From assembly GCA_945888535.1 (NCBI GenBank), contig CAMDAN010000076.1:1-12369 (forward strand): a stretch of 12,369 nt of DNA, read 5' to 3'. A program made the position numbers and the translations under genes. The number at the start of each line of letters is the position of its first letter. Positions within the stretch are counted from its first letter, which is position 1. Positions 6,007 to 12,369 of this stretch are shown piece by piece. This DNA is from Bordetella parapertussis. Lineage in GTDB: Bacteria > Pseudomonadota > Gammaproteobacteria > Burkholderiales > Burkholderiaceae_C. A model generated the notes under the pieces. The model saw only the letters and a list, made by a program, of their open reading frames with translations, was not told where the DNA came from and searched no databases.

Positions 6007-6809
6007 CCATGGGTCTGGCTTCGTTGCCCATGTATGTCAGCAACCAAGACGCAGTAGCGCAGTTATGGGCGGCTGTGGCGGCTCAGTTGCGGGAACAGGG
6101 CTTGGCAAACACCCCCCAAGCGTTAACGTGGCCCATCGACTTGCATGCCCATTGGCTGAATCCTGATCTGCTCCTAAGCCAAACTTGTGGCTACCCCTTG
6201 ATGGACGACTTAGCCGGTAAGGTGCAGCTCGTTGGTTGCTTTCAATACAACGCGCCGGGGTGTGAAGGAATCACCTGCCATAGCGCGCTTATCGCGCGTG
6301 ATGAACATGCCGCTTTAGCGCTCGAAAATTTCCGAGGATTACGCGCCGCCTTTAACGTTTCTAACTCGCAATCGGGTTACAACGCTTTTCGCGCTCGGTT
6401 TGCGCCACTCTCAACCAACGGGAAATTCTTTAAGAGCACCTTAGAAACTGGTGGCCACCGGCTTTCGGTGGACGCGGTACGCTCAGGGATGGCGGACCTC
6501 GCAAGCATTGACTGCGTGACGTATGACGGCCTGAAAAGATACAGCCCCGAGGCTGTTCAAGGACTTCACGTTGTGGGCTATACCGCGTCGTATCCGGGAT
6601 TGCCATTGATTACTTCTGGGAAAACATCGGCACATGACTTGAAAACCATGCAAAGTGTTCTGGCTTCTGTGTTCTCCAACCCCCATGCCGCTCAGGCTTT
6701 AAACGATCTCGGTATTGTGGGATTTGAAAACCCGCCCGCAAAGATTTACCAGCGTTGTATGGACATGCGCGAAGCCGCTATCGCGCTGGGTTACCCTACG
6801 TTGGCTTAA
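6003..6809 (+). CDS. PhnD-like periplasmic-binding-fold protein without signal peptide
   Basis: The 268-residue product resembles phosphate/phosphonate-type substrate-binding proteins (PF12974, PhnD/SsuA/transferrin-like). It begins almost at the first beta strand, GLASLPMYVSNQDAVAQLW, and has no signal peptide or lipobox. Family-type segments include LLLSQTCGYPL (57-67), NVSNSQSGYNAFRA (118-131) near the expected ligand-binding loop, ADLASIDCVTYDGLKRY (165-181, with the Asp and following residues usual in PhnD folds) and LPLITSG (200-206). No permease or ATPase accompanies it. The lack of export suggests a cytosolic binding or sensing role rather than transport; this is inference. The ATG at 6003 is coupled to the desaturase stop; the ATG at 6009 is an alternative giving 266 residues. 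The end lies just before a hairpin shared with the convergent gene. Confidence 0.72.
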   Translation: MTMGLASLPMYVSNQDAVAQLWAAVAAQLREQGLANTPQALTWPIDLHAHWLNPDLLLSQTCGYPLMDDLAGKVQLVGCFQYNAPGCEGITCHSALIARDEHAALALENFRGLRAAFNVSNSQSGYNAFRARFAPLSTNGKFFKSTLETGGHRLSVDAVRSGMADLASIDCVTYDGLKRYSPEAVQGLHVVGYTASYPGLPLITSGKTSAHDLKTMQSVLASVFSNPHAAQALNDLGIVGFENPPAKIYQRCMDMREAAIALGYPTLA

Positions 6810-6813
6810 ATTT

Positions 6814-6843
6814 CTAAGACCTATAAAAGATTAAAGGTCTTAG
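6814..6843. terminator. Hairpin between convergent genes, possible bidirectional terminator
   Basis: CTAAGACCT (6814-6822) pairs perfectly with AGGTCTTAG (6835-6843) around a 12-base AT-rich loop. Neither strand has a good T tract after the stem, so termination strength is uncertain. The right arm contains the stop codon of the deaminase gene on the minus strand. Confidence 0.5.
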
Positions 6844-7892
6844 TAATCATGCTCCACAAAACTCTCAAAACACACTTTGAGTTGGTGTGTCCACTGCTGT
6901 TTAGCGTCATCCGAGACAAACGCGGCATGCAAACTATTGTGGGCTAGGGTGTAAGCTTGTTGCGTTGTTAAGCGCAAAGCCTGTGCGGTTTGAACATAGT
7001 TGTCGCCCACATAGCCACCGAAATACGCAGGGTCGTCCGAATTAATCGTGACACACAAACTAGCGTCCATCATCTGCCCCAGAGTGTGATCCGCCAAGGT
7101 GTTGAATACGCGCAACTTCACATTAGAAAACGGGCAAACGGTCAGTGGGATTTTATCTTGGGCTAAACGCTGCATGAGTGCAGCATCACGCGTGGCCTGA
7201 ACACCGTGGTCAATGCGCTCGACCTTAAGAATATCCAAGGCACTCCAAATGTAGGCCGGCGGCCCCTCTTCTCCCGCATGCGCAACCAGATGAAAACCGA
7301 GTTGTCGCGCCTTGGCAAACACCTTAGCGAATTTTTCGGGTGGATGGCCTAGCTCGCTAGAGGCCAGGCCAATACCAACGATTTTTTCACGCAATGGCAG
7401 GATGTCTTCCAAGCATTCAAACGCATCCTCCTCGCTCAAGTGGCGCAGAAAGCACAAAATCAATGACGCAGTCATCCCAAATTTTTGGGGTGCATCGACA
7501 CAGGCGCGGTGCAATCCGTTGATAACTGTTGCAGAACTCAGGCCGTGGTCGGTGTGGGTTTGGGTGTCAAAGAAAAGTTCGGCGTGAACTACGTTATCCG
7601 CTTGCGCACGGGCCAGGTAAGCACAGGCCAAATCGTAAAAATCTTCTTCAGTTTTAAGAACCAAGGTTCCGGCGTGGTAGATGTCTAAAAAACTTTGCAG
7701 GTTATCAAACACATAGGCGTTGCGCAGGTCTTGAACACTGGCGTAAGGCAGCGTCACGCCGTTACGCTTGGCCATGGCGAACATCAACTCAGGTTCTAAG
7801 GAACCTTCGATATGCATATGTAACTCCGCCTTGGGCATTGCACGCAACAGCGCAGGCATTCGCTTAGGGTCTACCGGATGCACTTTGAACAT
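6840..7892 (-). CDS. add: Adenine deaminase (adenosine deaminase family, Aah1 type)
   Basis: This is a cytosolic zinc amidohydrolase of PF00962, here more likely deaminating adenine to hypoxanthine than adenosine to inosine. Visible catalytic residues are H25 and H27 in ELHMH, H205 and E208 in HAGEEG, H229 in RIDHG and the D286-D287 pair in NSDDP. The segments ASSELGHPPEKF (177-188), AHAGEEGPP and NSDDPAYFGGY are those I associate with the adenine deaminase branch (yeast Aah1 and the Pseudomonas enzyme PA0148). Automatic annotation usually says adenosine deaminase. The length of 350 residues is normal. AAGGA (7899-7903) sits six bases before the ATG. It lies 23 bases after the Rieske gene and is probably co-transcribed with it and supplied by the BMP transporter upstream. 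Confidence 0.92.
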   Translation of the reverse strand: MFKVHPVDPKRMPALLRAMPKAELHMHIEGSLEPELMFAMAKRNGVTLPYASVQDLRNAYVFDNLQSFLDIYHAGTLVLKTEEDFYDLACAYLARAQADNVVHAELFFDTQTHTDHGLSSATVINGLHRACVDAPQKFGMTASLILCFLRHLSEEDAFECLEDILPLREKIVGIGLASSELGHPPEKFAKVFAKARQLGFHLVAHAGEEGPPAYIWSALDILKVERIDHGVQATRDAALMQRLAQDKIPLTVCPFSNVKLRVFNTLADHTLGQMMDASLCVTINSDDPAYFGGYVGDNYVQTAQALRLTTQQAYTLAHNSLHAAFVSDDAKQQWTHQLKVCFESFVEHDY

Positions 7893-7915
7893 AACAAATC
7901 CTTAATGAAATACGT

Positions 7916-8938
7916 TTAACACGTACCAAATTCAATGGCCGAATTTTTTAAAAATCGGCGGTACAGAGAAGAAGCTTTATCCGCCGCAGTATGGGATTCT
8001 GCTTGAAGATTAAGGGGCAAACACTTGGGTTTTTGCGACTCTAAAACCGGCTGATCTTGGGTAAAGATGGTGTGTTGAAACTCTTGAAACTTTAACTCTG
8101 GGGACTCAAAATCTGCAACCGCCAAACGAAACCAAACGCGGCTACTCTCGGTTGTCATTGGGCAAATAAAGAGGGCAATCGATTCTCGCCAGCCGTCAAT
8201 CGCCGTCTTTCCTGCCTCGGGTATTTTTGTCAACACCGCAGCATAGGGCGCGGTCACTTCGTAGGTGTACTCCACCAGCGCGGGTTCGGTTGAGTGGAGA
8301 TTACTTTGCGGCTGCCAGGCTTTACAGCCTGTCGCCAATAAGCCCGTCGAAGTCAACTCCACTTGGTAGTCTTCAATCGCGGGCGAACCCCGTGCACCCA
8401 ACCATCCCTCGTGCACAAAACTAAAGTGGGACATATCCAAAAAGTTTTCCACAATGCGTGGCGCACTGGTGGCAACGTCATAGGGCCCACAGTTGATTTT
8501 TCGCAAGCGCGTATCCGCCTCGGCCTCAAACGCGGGCAAGGCAAACGCCGGGGATGCCACATCAACGGGCCGGGTGTTTAAACGCACCCAAACTAAACCG
8601 TAGCGCTCTTGAACCTCAAAGACGTGGGCAGTGTGTCCCGCAGACGGGGTAAATCCTGGCAAAGCAGGAACGCGCACACAGCGCCCCGAACCTTCGAACT
8701 GCCAACCGTGGTACGGACACTCCAAGCGCCCTTCACACACACGACCTAAAGACAAGCGAGCGCCCCGGTGCGGGCATTGGTCGGCCCAGGCATGGGCTTG
8801 GCCTTTCAAATCACGCCAAACAACGACGTCTTGACCAAGCAAGTGGGCAGCATAGGGGATGCTTTGTACATCAGCCGCCAAAACCACCGGATGCCAAAGC
8901 GCTGCAGCCACATTGCCAGGTTGGAGATCAGTTTTCAT
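7916..8938 (-). CDS. Rieske non-haem iron oxygenase, alpha subunit; possible HpxD-like purine hydroxylase
   Basis: The 340-residue product is a Rieske oxygenase large subunit of the VanA/PobA-like single-component-oxygenase type. The Rieske cluster ligands are C55, H57, C74 and H77 (CPH, 16 residues, then CPYH). The mononuclear iron site is ENFLDMSHFSFVH (164-176), with ligands H171 and H176 and the bridging D168; D295 in QDQPVLESQ is the probable third ligand. It needs a reductase to supply electrons and none lies in the window. Between a BMP-type transporter and an adenine-type deaminase, a purine substrate is plausible: Klebsiella HpxDE is a Rieske system reported to oxidise hypoxanthine to xanthine. 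N-demethylation of a methylated purine or an unrelated aromatic substrate remain possible. Family confidence is high, substrate low. The Shine-Dalgarno is weak. Confidence 0.9.
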   Translation of the reverse strand: MKTDLQPGNVAAALWHPVVLAADVQSIPYAAHLLGQDVVVWRDLKGQAHAWADQCPHRGARLSLGRVCEGRLECPYHGWQFEGSGRCVRVPALPGFTPSAGHTAHVFEVQERYGLVWVRLNTRPVDVASPAFALPAFEAEADTRLRKINCGPYDVATSAPRIVENFLDMSHFSFVHEGWLGARGSPAIEDYQVELTSTGLLATGCKAWQPQSNLHSTEPALVEYTYEVTAPYAAVLTKIPEAGKTAIDGWRESIALFICPMTTESSRVWFRLAVADFESPELKFQEFQHTIFTQDQPVLESQKPKCLPLNLQAESHTAADKASSLYRRFLKNSAIEFGTC

Positions 8939-8976
8939 AGTTAGCTATTGTGCGGTCAATCGCGGTATCAAAGCGC

Positions 8977-9006
8977 AAAAAAAGGGCCGCAGATGCGGCC
9001 CTTTTT
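8977..9006 (-). terminator. Strong hairpin terminator after bmpA
   Basis: GGGCCGC and GCGGCCC (8984-8990, 8995-9001) close an AGAT loop (ATCT on the coding strand) and are extended by A-T pairs. On the minus strand the stem ends in a run of seven T (8977-8983). It lies 15 bases after the bmpA stop. Only about 40 bases remain before the Rieske ATG; TTGATA at 8966-8971 could be a -35 box, but the -10 is poor. The Rieske-deaminase pair therefore depends on readthrough or on a promoter squeezed into this gap. Confidence 0.88.
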
Positions 9007-9021
9007 ATCAAGTAGCGAAAT

Positions 9022-10164
9022 TTATTTTCCGCCAGGCACTTTACCTTCAACGCCTTTGACGTAGAAGTTCACGCCGCTGAGGAACTTGTCATCAGCCACT
9101 TCATCCTTCTTGAGCAAAGTCTTGCCGGTGTTATCTACCAAAGGACCTTTCCAGATCGAAAAGCTTCCGTCTTTCAAGCCCGCTCTGACCGCATCAACTT
9201 TGGCTTTAGTTTCAGCAGGTACGTCTTCAGCGATAGAAACAATGTCAATCGCGCCTTCTTTAACGCCCCACCACACGCCACCGGTTTTCCAAGTGCCTTC
9301 TAAAGCGTCTTTGGTGGCCTTCACATAGTAAGGAGTCCAGTTGATGATGGCTGAAGCCAAGTGGGCTTTAGGACCGTAGGCGGTCATGTCCGAGTCCCAA
9401 CCAAAAGCGCGCTTGCCTTTGTCTTGGGCTGTTTTTAACACGGCTGGGGAGTCGGTGTTTTGGAACAAAACGTCCGCGCCGCCATTGATCAAGCTGGTCG
9501 CTGCTTCGGTTTCTTTCGGTGGGTTAAACCACTCATTGACCCACACCACTTTGGTCTTGATTTTGGGGTTGCTGGTTTGTGCGCCCATAGTAAAGCTGTT
9601 GATGTTACGGATCACTTCAGGAATTGGCACTGAAGCCACTACGCCCAGCGTTCCGGTTTTACTCATCTTGCCTGCGATCAGACCGGCCATGTACGCGCCT
9701 TCGTAGGTGCGGCTGTCATAGGTACGCATGTTGTCGGCTGACTTGTAGCCCGTTGCGTGTTCGAACTTCACATCTTTGAAATCAGGAGCCACTTTGAGCA
9801 TGGTTTCCATGTAACCAAACGTGGTACCGAAAATCAGCTTGTTACCTTGACCAGCCATATCGCGAATAACGCGCTCAGCGTCTGCAGACTCAGGCACGTT
9901 TTCAACAAACGAGGTTTGGATCTTGTCACCGAATTCTTTTTCCAATGCTTTGCGAGCGTTGTCGTGGGCGAAGGTCCAGCCGCCGTCACCCACAGGGCCA
10001 ACGTAAGCAAAGGCGATCTTCAAGGGTTCCGCTTTGGCTGCGGCTGCAGGCGCAGCAGCAGGAGCCGCCGCCTCTTCTTTTTTGCCACAACCCACCAGCG
10101 CCGCCGCAGCGACGGTGGTGATCGCAGCTAATTTCAGCAATGCGCGTTTTTGTACATCTGTCAT
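9022..10164 (-). CDS. bmpA: BMP-family ABC transporter substrate-binding lipoprotein
   Basis: This is the receptor of a BMP/PnrA/Med-family ABC importer (PF02608, COG1744), whose characterised members mostly bind purine or other nucleosides. The 380-residue product has a short basic N-terminus, a hydrophobic stretch and the lipobox LVGC (C26), so it should be a lipid-anchored envelope protein. An Ala/Pro-rich linker (about 31-47) follows. The BMP domain starts LKIAFAYVGPVGDGGWTFAHD, with later marks FGTTFGYM, YEGAYMAGLIAGKM and GWDSDMTAYGP (374-residue-class length is normal for the family plus linker). AAGGA stands seven bases before the ATG. It lies 51 bases after the second permease and before a strong terminator. 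The adenine-type deaminase next door favours a purine ligand; the ligand itself is not proven. Confidence 0.93.
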   Translation of the reverse strand: MTDVQKRALLKLAAITTVAAAALVGCGKKEEAAAPAAAPAAAAKAEPLKIAFAYVGPVGDGGWTFAHDNARKALEKEFGDKIQTSFVENVPESADAERVIRDMAGQGNKLIFGTTFGYMETMLKVAPDFKDVKFEHATGYKSADNMRTYDSRTYEGAYMAGLIAGKMSKTGTLGVVASVPIPEVIRNINSFTMGAQTSNPKIKTKVVWVNEWFNPPKETEAATSLINGGADVLFQNTDSPAVLKTAQDKGKRAFGWDSDMTAYGPKAHLASAIINWTPYYVKATKDALEGTWKTGGVWWGVKEGAIDIVSIAEDVPAETKAKVDAVRAGLKDGSFSIWKGPLVDNTGKTLLKKDEVADDKFLSGVNFYVKGVEGKVPGGK

Positions 10165-10215
10165 TTGATTTCCTTTGTTAAAAAAGTGAGGCCAACGGTA
10201 AAAAACTAGAAAAAA

Positions 10216-11136
10216 TCAAGAACCCGGATAAAACGGTTTTCCAATGGAAGCCGGCATGTTAATCCGAATCCAGGTCGGATTGCGAGATATTAAGGCCAGA
10301 ACCACAATGGTAGCGACATACGGGAGCATGCTCAAAAGCTGGCTCGGCACGTCCACACCAATGCCTTGCAGGTGGAATTGCAACATCGTGACCCCACCAA
10401 ACAAATACGCCCCCAGCAAGACCCGGGCAGGTCGCCAGGTGGCAAACGTGGTGAGCGCCAACGCAATCCAGCCCTTGCCAGAAACCATGCCTTCAACCCA
10501 TAACGGCGTATAAATAATAGAGATATAAGCCCCCGCCAAGCCACACAAAGCCCCGCCACCCACCACCGCAGCAAACCGGATCCAGCGCACGGGGTAGCCC
10601 AAAGCGTGGGCCGACTCGGGGCTTTCACCCACGCTGCGTAACACCAAACCGGACCGGGTTCGGTACAAAAACCAGACCAGCGCCGCAGCAAAAAGGACGG
10701 TAAGGTAGACCAAAGGGTGGTGCTTAAAAAAAGCCGATCCGACAAAAGGAATGTCCGACAAGAAGGGAATTGCAAAGTTCGGGCGCTCAGGAATTTTTTC
10801 TTGCACGTAGGTCACCCCGGCAAAAGCCGAAAACCCCGCGCCGAACAAACTCAGCGCCAAGCCGGTGGCGTATTGGTTGGTATTGAGCCAAATCACCAAG
10901 CCGCCAAAAACCGCAGCCATGGCAGCACCGGCGCACATTCCGGCCGCAAAGCCCACGGTGTCGCTACCTGAATGGACCACAGCGGCAAAGCCCGCAATAG
11001 CAGCACACAACATCATGCCCTCAGCGCCGAGGTTGACGATGCCTGCTTTTTCATTGATGAGCAAACCCAAGGAGGCGATGGCGAGAACCGTGCCGGCGTT
11101 CAGCGTTGCCGCAATCAGCAGTGCGTAAGATTCCAT
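10216..11136 (-). CDS. ABC transporter permease, NupQ/YufQ-like (BMP-type system)
   Basis: This 306-residue inner-membrane protein belongs to the BPD_transp_2 group (PF02653) that also includes the RbsC and Liv permeases. About eight to nine hydrophobic segments are visible. INEKAGIVNLGAEGMM (27-42) is the characteristic N-terminal signature of the YufQ/NupQ partner, and VGESPESAHALGYPV (174-188) is the cytosolic loop that normally contacts the ATPase. It forms a heterodimer with the preceding permease. The ATG overlaps the TAA of that gene by one base (TAATG), and AGGAG lies ten bases upstream, so the two are translationally coupled. A purine nucleoside or base is the likely cargo, from the context of the cluster. 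Confidence 0.93.
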   Translation of the reverse strand: MESYALLIAATLNAGTVLAIASLGLLINEKAGIVNLGAEGMMLCAAIAGFAAVVHSGSDTVGFAAGMCAGAAMAAVFGGLVIWLNTNQYATGLALSLFGAGFSAFAGVTYVQEKIPERPNFAIPFLSDIPFVGSAFFKHHPLVYLTVLFAAALVWFLYRTRSGLVLRSVGESPESAHALGYPVRWIRFAAVVGGGALCGLAGAYISIIYTPLWVEGMVSGKGWIALALTTFATWRPARVLLGAYLFGGVTMLQFHLQGIGVDVPSQLLSMLPYVATIVVLALISRNPTWIRINMPASIGKPFYPGS

Positions 11137-12230
11137 TACGGTTTTACTCCTGGAAGAGAGGCGCTCGCACGGGCTTGGCGAACCAAGCGGTAATTAACCA
11201 AGGTATCGCAAGCCAGCAAGGTAAACAACAACAGCCCTTGGAACACGCCGGTTAACGATTTTGGCAGGCCCATGCGCGATTGCGCCAATTCGCCGCCGAT
11301 ATAAAACATACTCATCAAAAGGCTTGAGAAAACCAAACCGACCGGGTGCAAGCGTCCGACGTAGGCGACGATGATGGCGGCAAATCCGTAGCCTGCGGGT
11401 ACATAAGGCGTTAATTGACCAATGGGGCCGGCCACTTCAAGCGCACCGGCCAAACCGGCCATTCCGCCGGAGACCAACAAAGCCGTCCACAGCGCACGGC
11501 GCGAGGAAAATCCGGCGTAGCGGGCTGCCGCTGGAGCCAAGCCACCCACCTGCTGCGCAAATCCGGCGCGGGTACGAAACAAAAAGACCCACACCGCTGC
11601 AACGCCCACCAAAGCAAACAACACCCCGATGCTCATGCGAGAACTGCTGATGAGTTTCGGAATTCGGGTAGCCGCTTCAAAAGTTTGGGTCTGCGGAAAG
11701 TTATATCCATTGGGATCTTTCCAAGGACCATAGACCAAGAATCCTAAAACCTGAACGGCGATGTAGACCATCATCAGGCTAACCAAAATTTCATTGGCGT
11801 TAAAGCGGTCGCGCAGCAGCGCAGTGATACCCGCCCACAGCATACCCCCCGCCACGCCGGCCAAAATCACCAAAACCACAATCCAACTGCCTGTGGTTTT
11901 ATCGGCCATCAAGGCCACACCGCTGGCAGCGACTGCGCCCAAGATGTATTGGCCCTCCGCTCCAATGTTCCACACATTGGAGCGGAAACACACGGCCAGC
12001 CCTAATGCAATGAGCAACAAAGGCGTTGCTTTCACAACCAACTCGCCCAAGGCGTAAGCACTTTTAACCGGCTCCCAGAAAAACATCGGCAAGCCGCGCA
12101 CCGGGTCTTTGCCCAAGAGTTGGAACAACACCATGCCAATCAGCACCGTTAAGACAAGTGCCAATAGCGGTGAGGCAAAGGTCCACAAGCGCGAAGGCGC
12201 GGGGCGAACCTGCAGTTTGAAATTCAGCAT
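11136..12230 (-). CDS. ABC transporter permease, NupP/YufP-like (BMP-type system)
   Basis: This is the larger permease of the BMP-type importer, 364 residues, with about ten hydrophobic segments. VCFRSNVWNIGAEGQYILGA (80-99) is the YufP/NupP signature; FNANEILVSLMMVYIA is the region before the central loop, and AAARYAGFSSRRALW the ATPase-contact loop. I chose the ATG at 12228-12230 because GGAG (12237-12240) stands six bases before it; an in-frame ATG at 12257 would add nine residues but lies deeper in the ATPase gene without a comparable site. The start overlaps the ATPase stop by seven bases, and the end overlaps the next permease by one base, so the transporter genes form a tightly coupled series. 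Confidence 0.93.
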   Translation of the reverse strand: MLNFKLQVRPAPSRLWTFASPLLALVLTVLIGMVLFQLLGKDPVRGLPMFFWEPVKSAYALGELVVKATPLLLIALGLAVCFRSNVWNIGAEGQYILGAVAASGVALMADKTTGSWIVVLVILAGVAGGMLWAGITALLRDRFNANEILVSLMMVYIAVQVLGFLVYGPWKDPNGYNFPQTQTFEAATRIPKLISSSRMSIGVLFALVGVAAVWVFLFRTRAGFAQQVGGLAPAAARYAGFSSRRALWTALLVSGGMAGLAGALEVAGPIGQLTPYVPAGYGFAAIIVAYVGRLHPVGLVFSSLLMSMFYIGGELAQSRMGLPKSLTGVFQGLLLFTLLACDTLVNYRLVRQARASASLPGVKP

Positions 12231-12369
12231 GTCGCGCTCCACAATCCACTCATCCATTCACCGAGTTGCTCGACCGTGGCGTTGGCCGTTGCGATGGAAG
12301 GCGACAACTTGCCGTGGGCAATGACGTGCAAGCGGTCACACACTTCAAACAACTCATCAAGTTCTTCAC
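12224..12369 (-). CDS. ABC transporter ATP-binding protein, C-terminal end (partial)
   Basis: The last 47 residues of a gene entering from the right are visible, in a frame that reads EELDELFEVCDRLHVIAHGK and ends GLWSATC. This is the end of the second nucleotide-binding domain of a NupO/YufO- or RbsA-type tandem ATPase: EELDELFEVCDRLHVIAHGK is the region just after the H-loop (the usual SEDLDEI...SDRIAV pattern), and MSGLW is a common terminus in these proteins. The Walker motifs lie outside the window. Its TGA (12224-12226) falls seven bases into the permease gene. It should energise the two permeases downstream. The stretch is short, so the call rests on this motif and on the gene order. 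Confidence 0.83.
   Translation of the reverse strand, partial: EELDELFEVCDRLHVIAHGKLSPSIATANATVEQLGEWMSGLWSATC

Noticed and set aside
10165..10215. Terminator between the second permease and bmpA
   Set aside because: The gap has T-rich runs but no stem-loop before them, so co-transcription of bmpA with the permeases is the simpler reading.
12231..12257. Upstream ATG (12257) for the NupP-like permease
   Set aside because: The ATG at 12230 has GGAG six bases upstream and gives the usual short overlap with the ATPase gene.

Overview
The window looks like a chromosomal segment of a betaproteobacterium of the order Burkholderiales, probably close to Comamonadaceae. The reasons are the Burkholderia-type QueE cysteine spacing, the TRAP and BMP-family transporter sequences, and the moderate GC content. 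The genus cannot be fixed from the sequence alone. I see no insertion sequence, phage gene, tRNA, rRNA or CRISPR array.

Layout. Positions 1-871 (minus) hold queE and the start of a queD-like gene, overlapping by an ATGA; both belong to 7-deazaguanine/queuosine precursor synthesis. A possible 34-residue upstream ORF (868-972) is coupled to queE in the same way. After a regulatory gap, 1197-5017 (plus) encode a complete tripartite TRAP transporter of the TakP/FcbT type: a Tat-exported binding protein, a small permease and an unusually long large permease. Two related hairpins separate the binding protein from the permeases, and a strong terminator follows the operon. Positions 5092-6809 (plus) hold a membrane fatty-acid-desaturase-family gene coupled to a PhnD-like binding-fold protein without a signal peptide.

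Positions 6840-12369 (minus) form a probable purine uptake and catabolism cluster, read right to left: the end of an ABC ATPase, two overlapping permease genes (NupP/YufP and NupQ/YufQ type), a BMP-family lipoprotein, a terminator, a Rieske non-haem iron oxygenase and an adenine-type deaminase. A plausible reading is uptake of a purine base or nucleoside, deamination of adenine to hypoxanthine, and possibly Rieske-catalysed hydroxylation of hypoxanthine to xanthine, as reported for Klebsiella HpxDE. The oxygenase substrate is inference.

Points most worth a second look: serine in place of the catalytic cysteine of the QueD-like protein; an extra segment of about 190 residues inside the TRAP large permease; the duplicated, mutually complementary hairpins inside the TRAP operon; the desaturase/signal-less PhnD-like pair; and the Rieske-deaminase-BMP transporter grouping.
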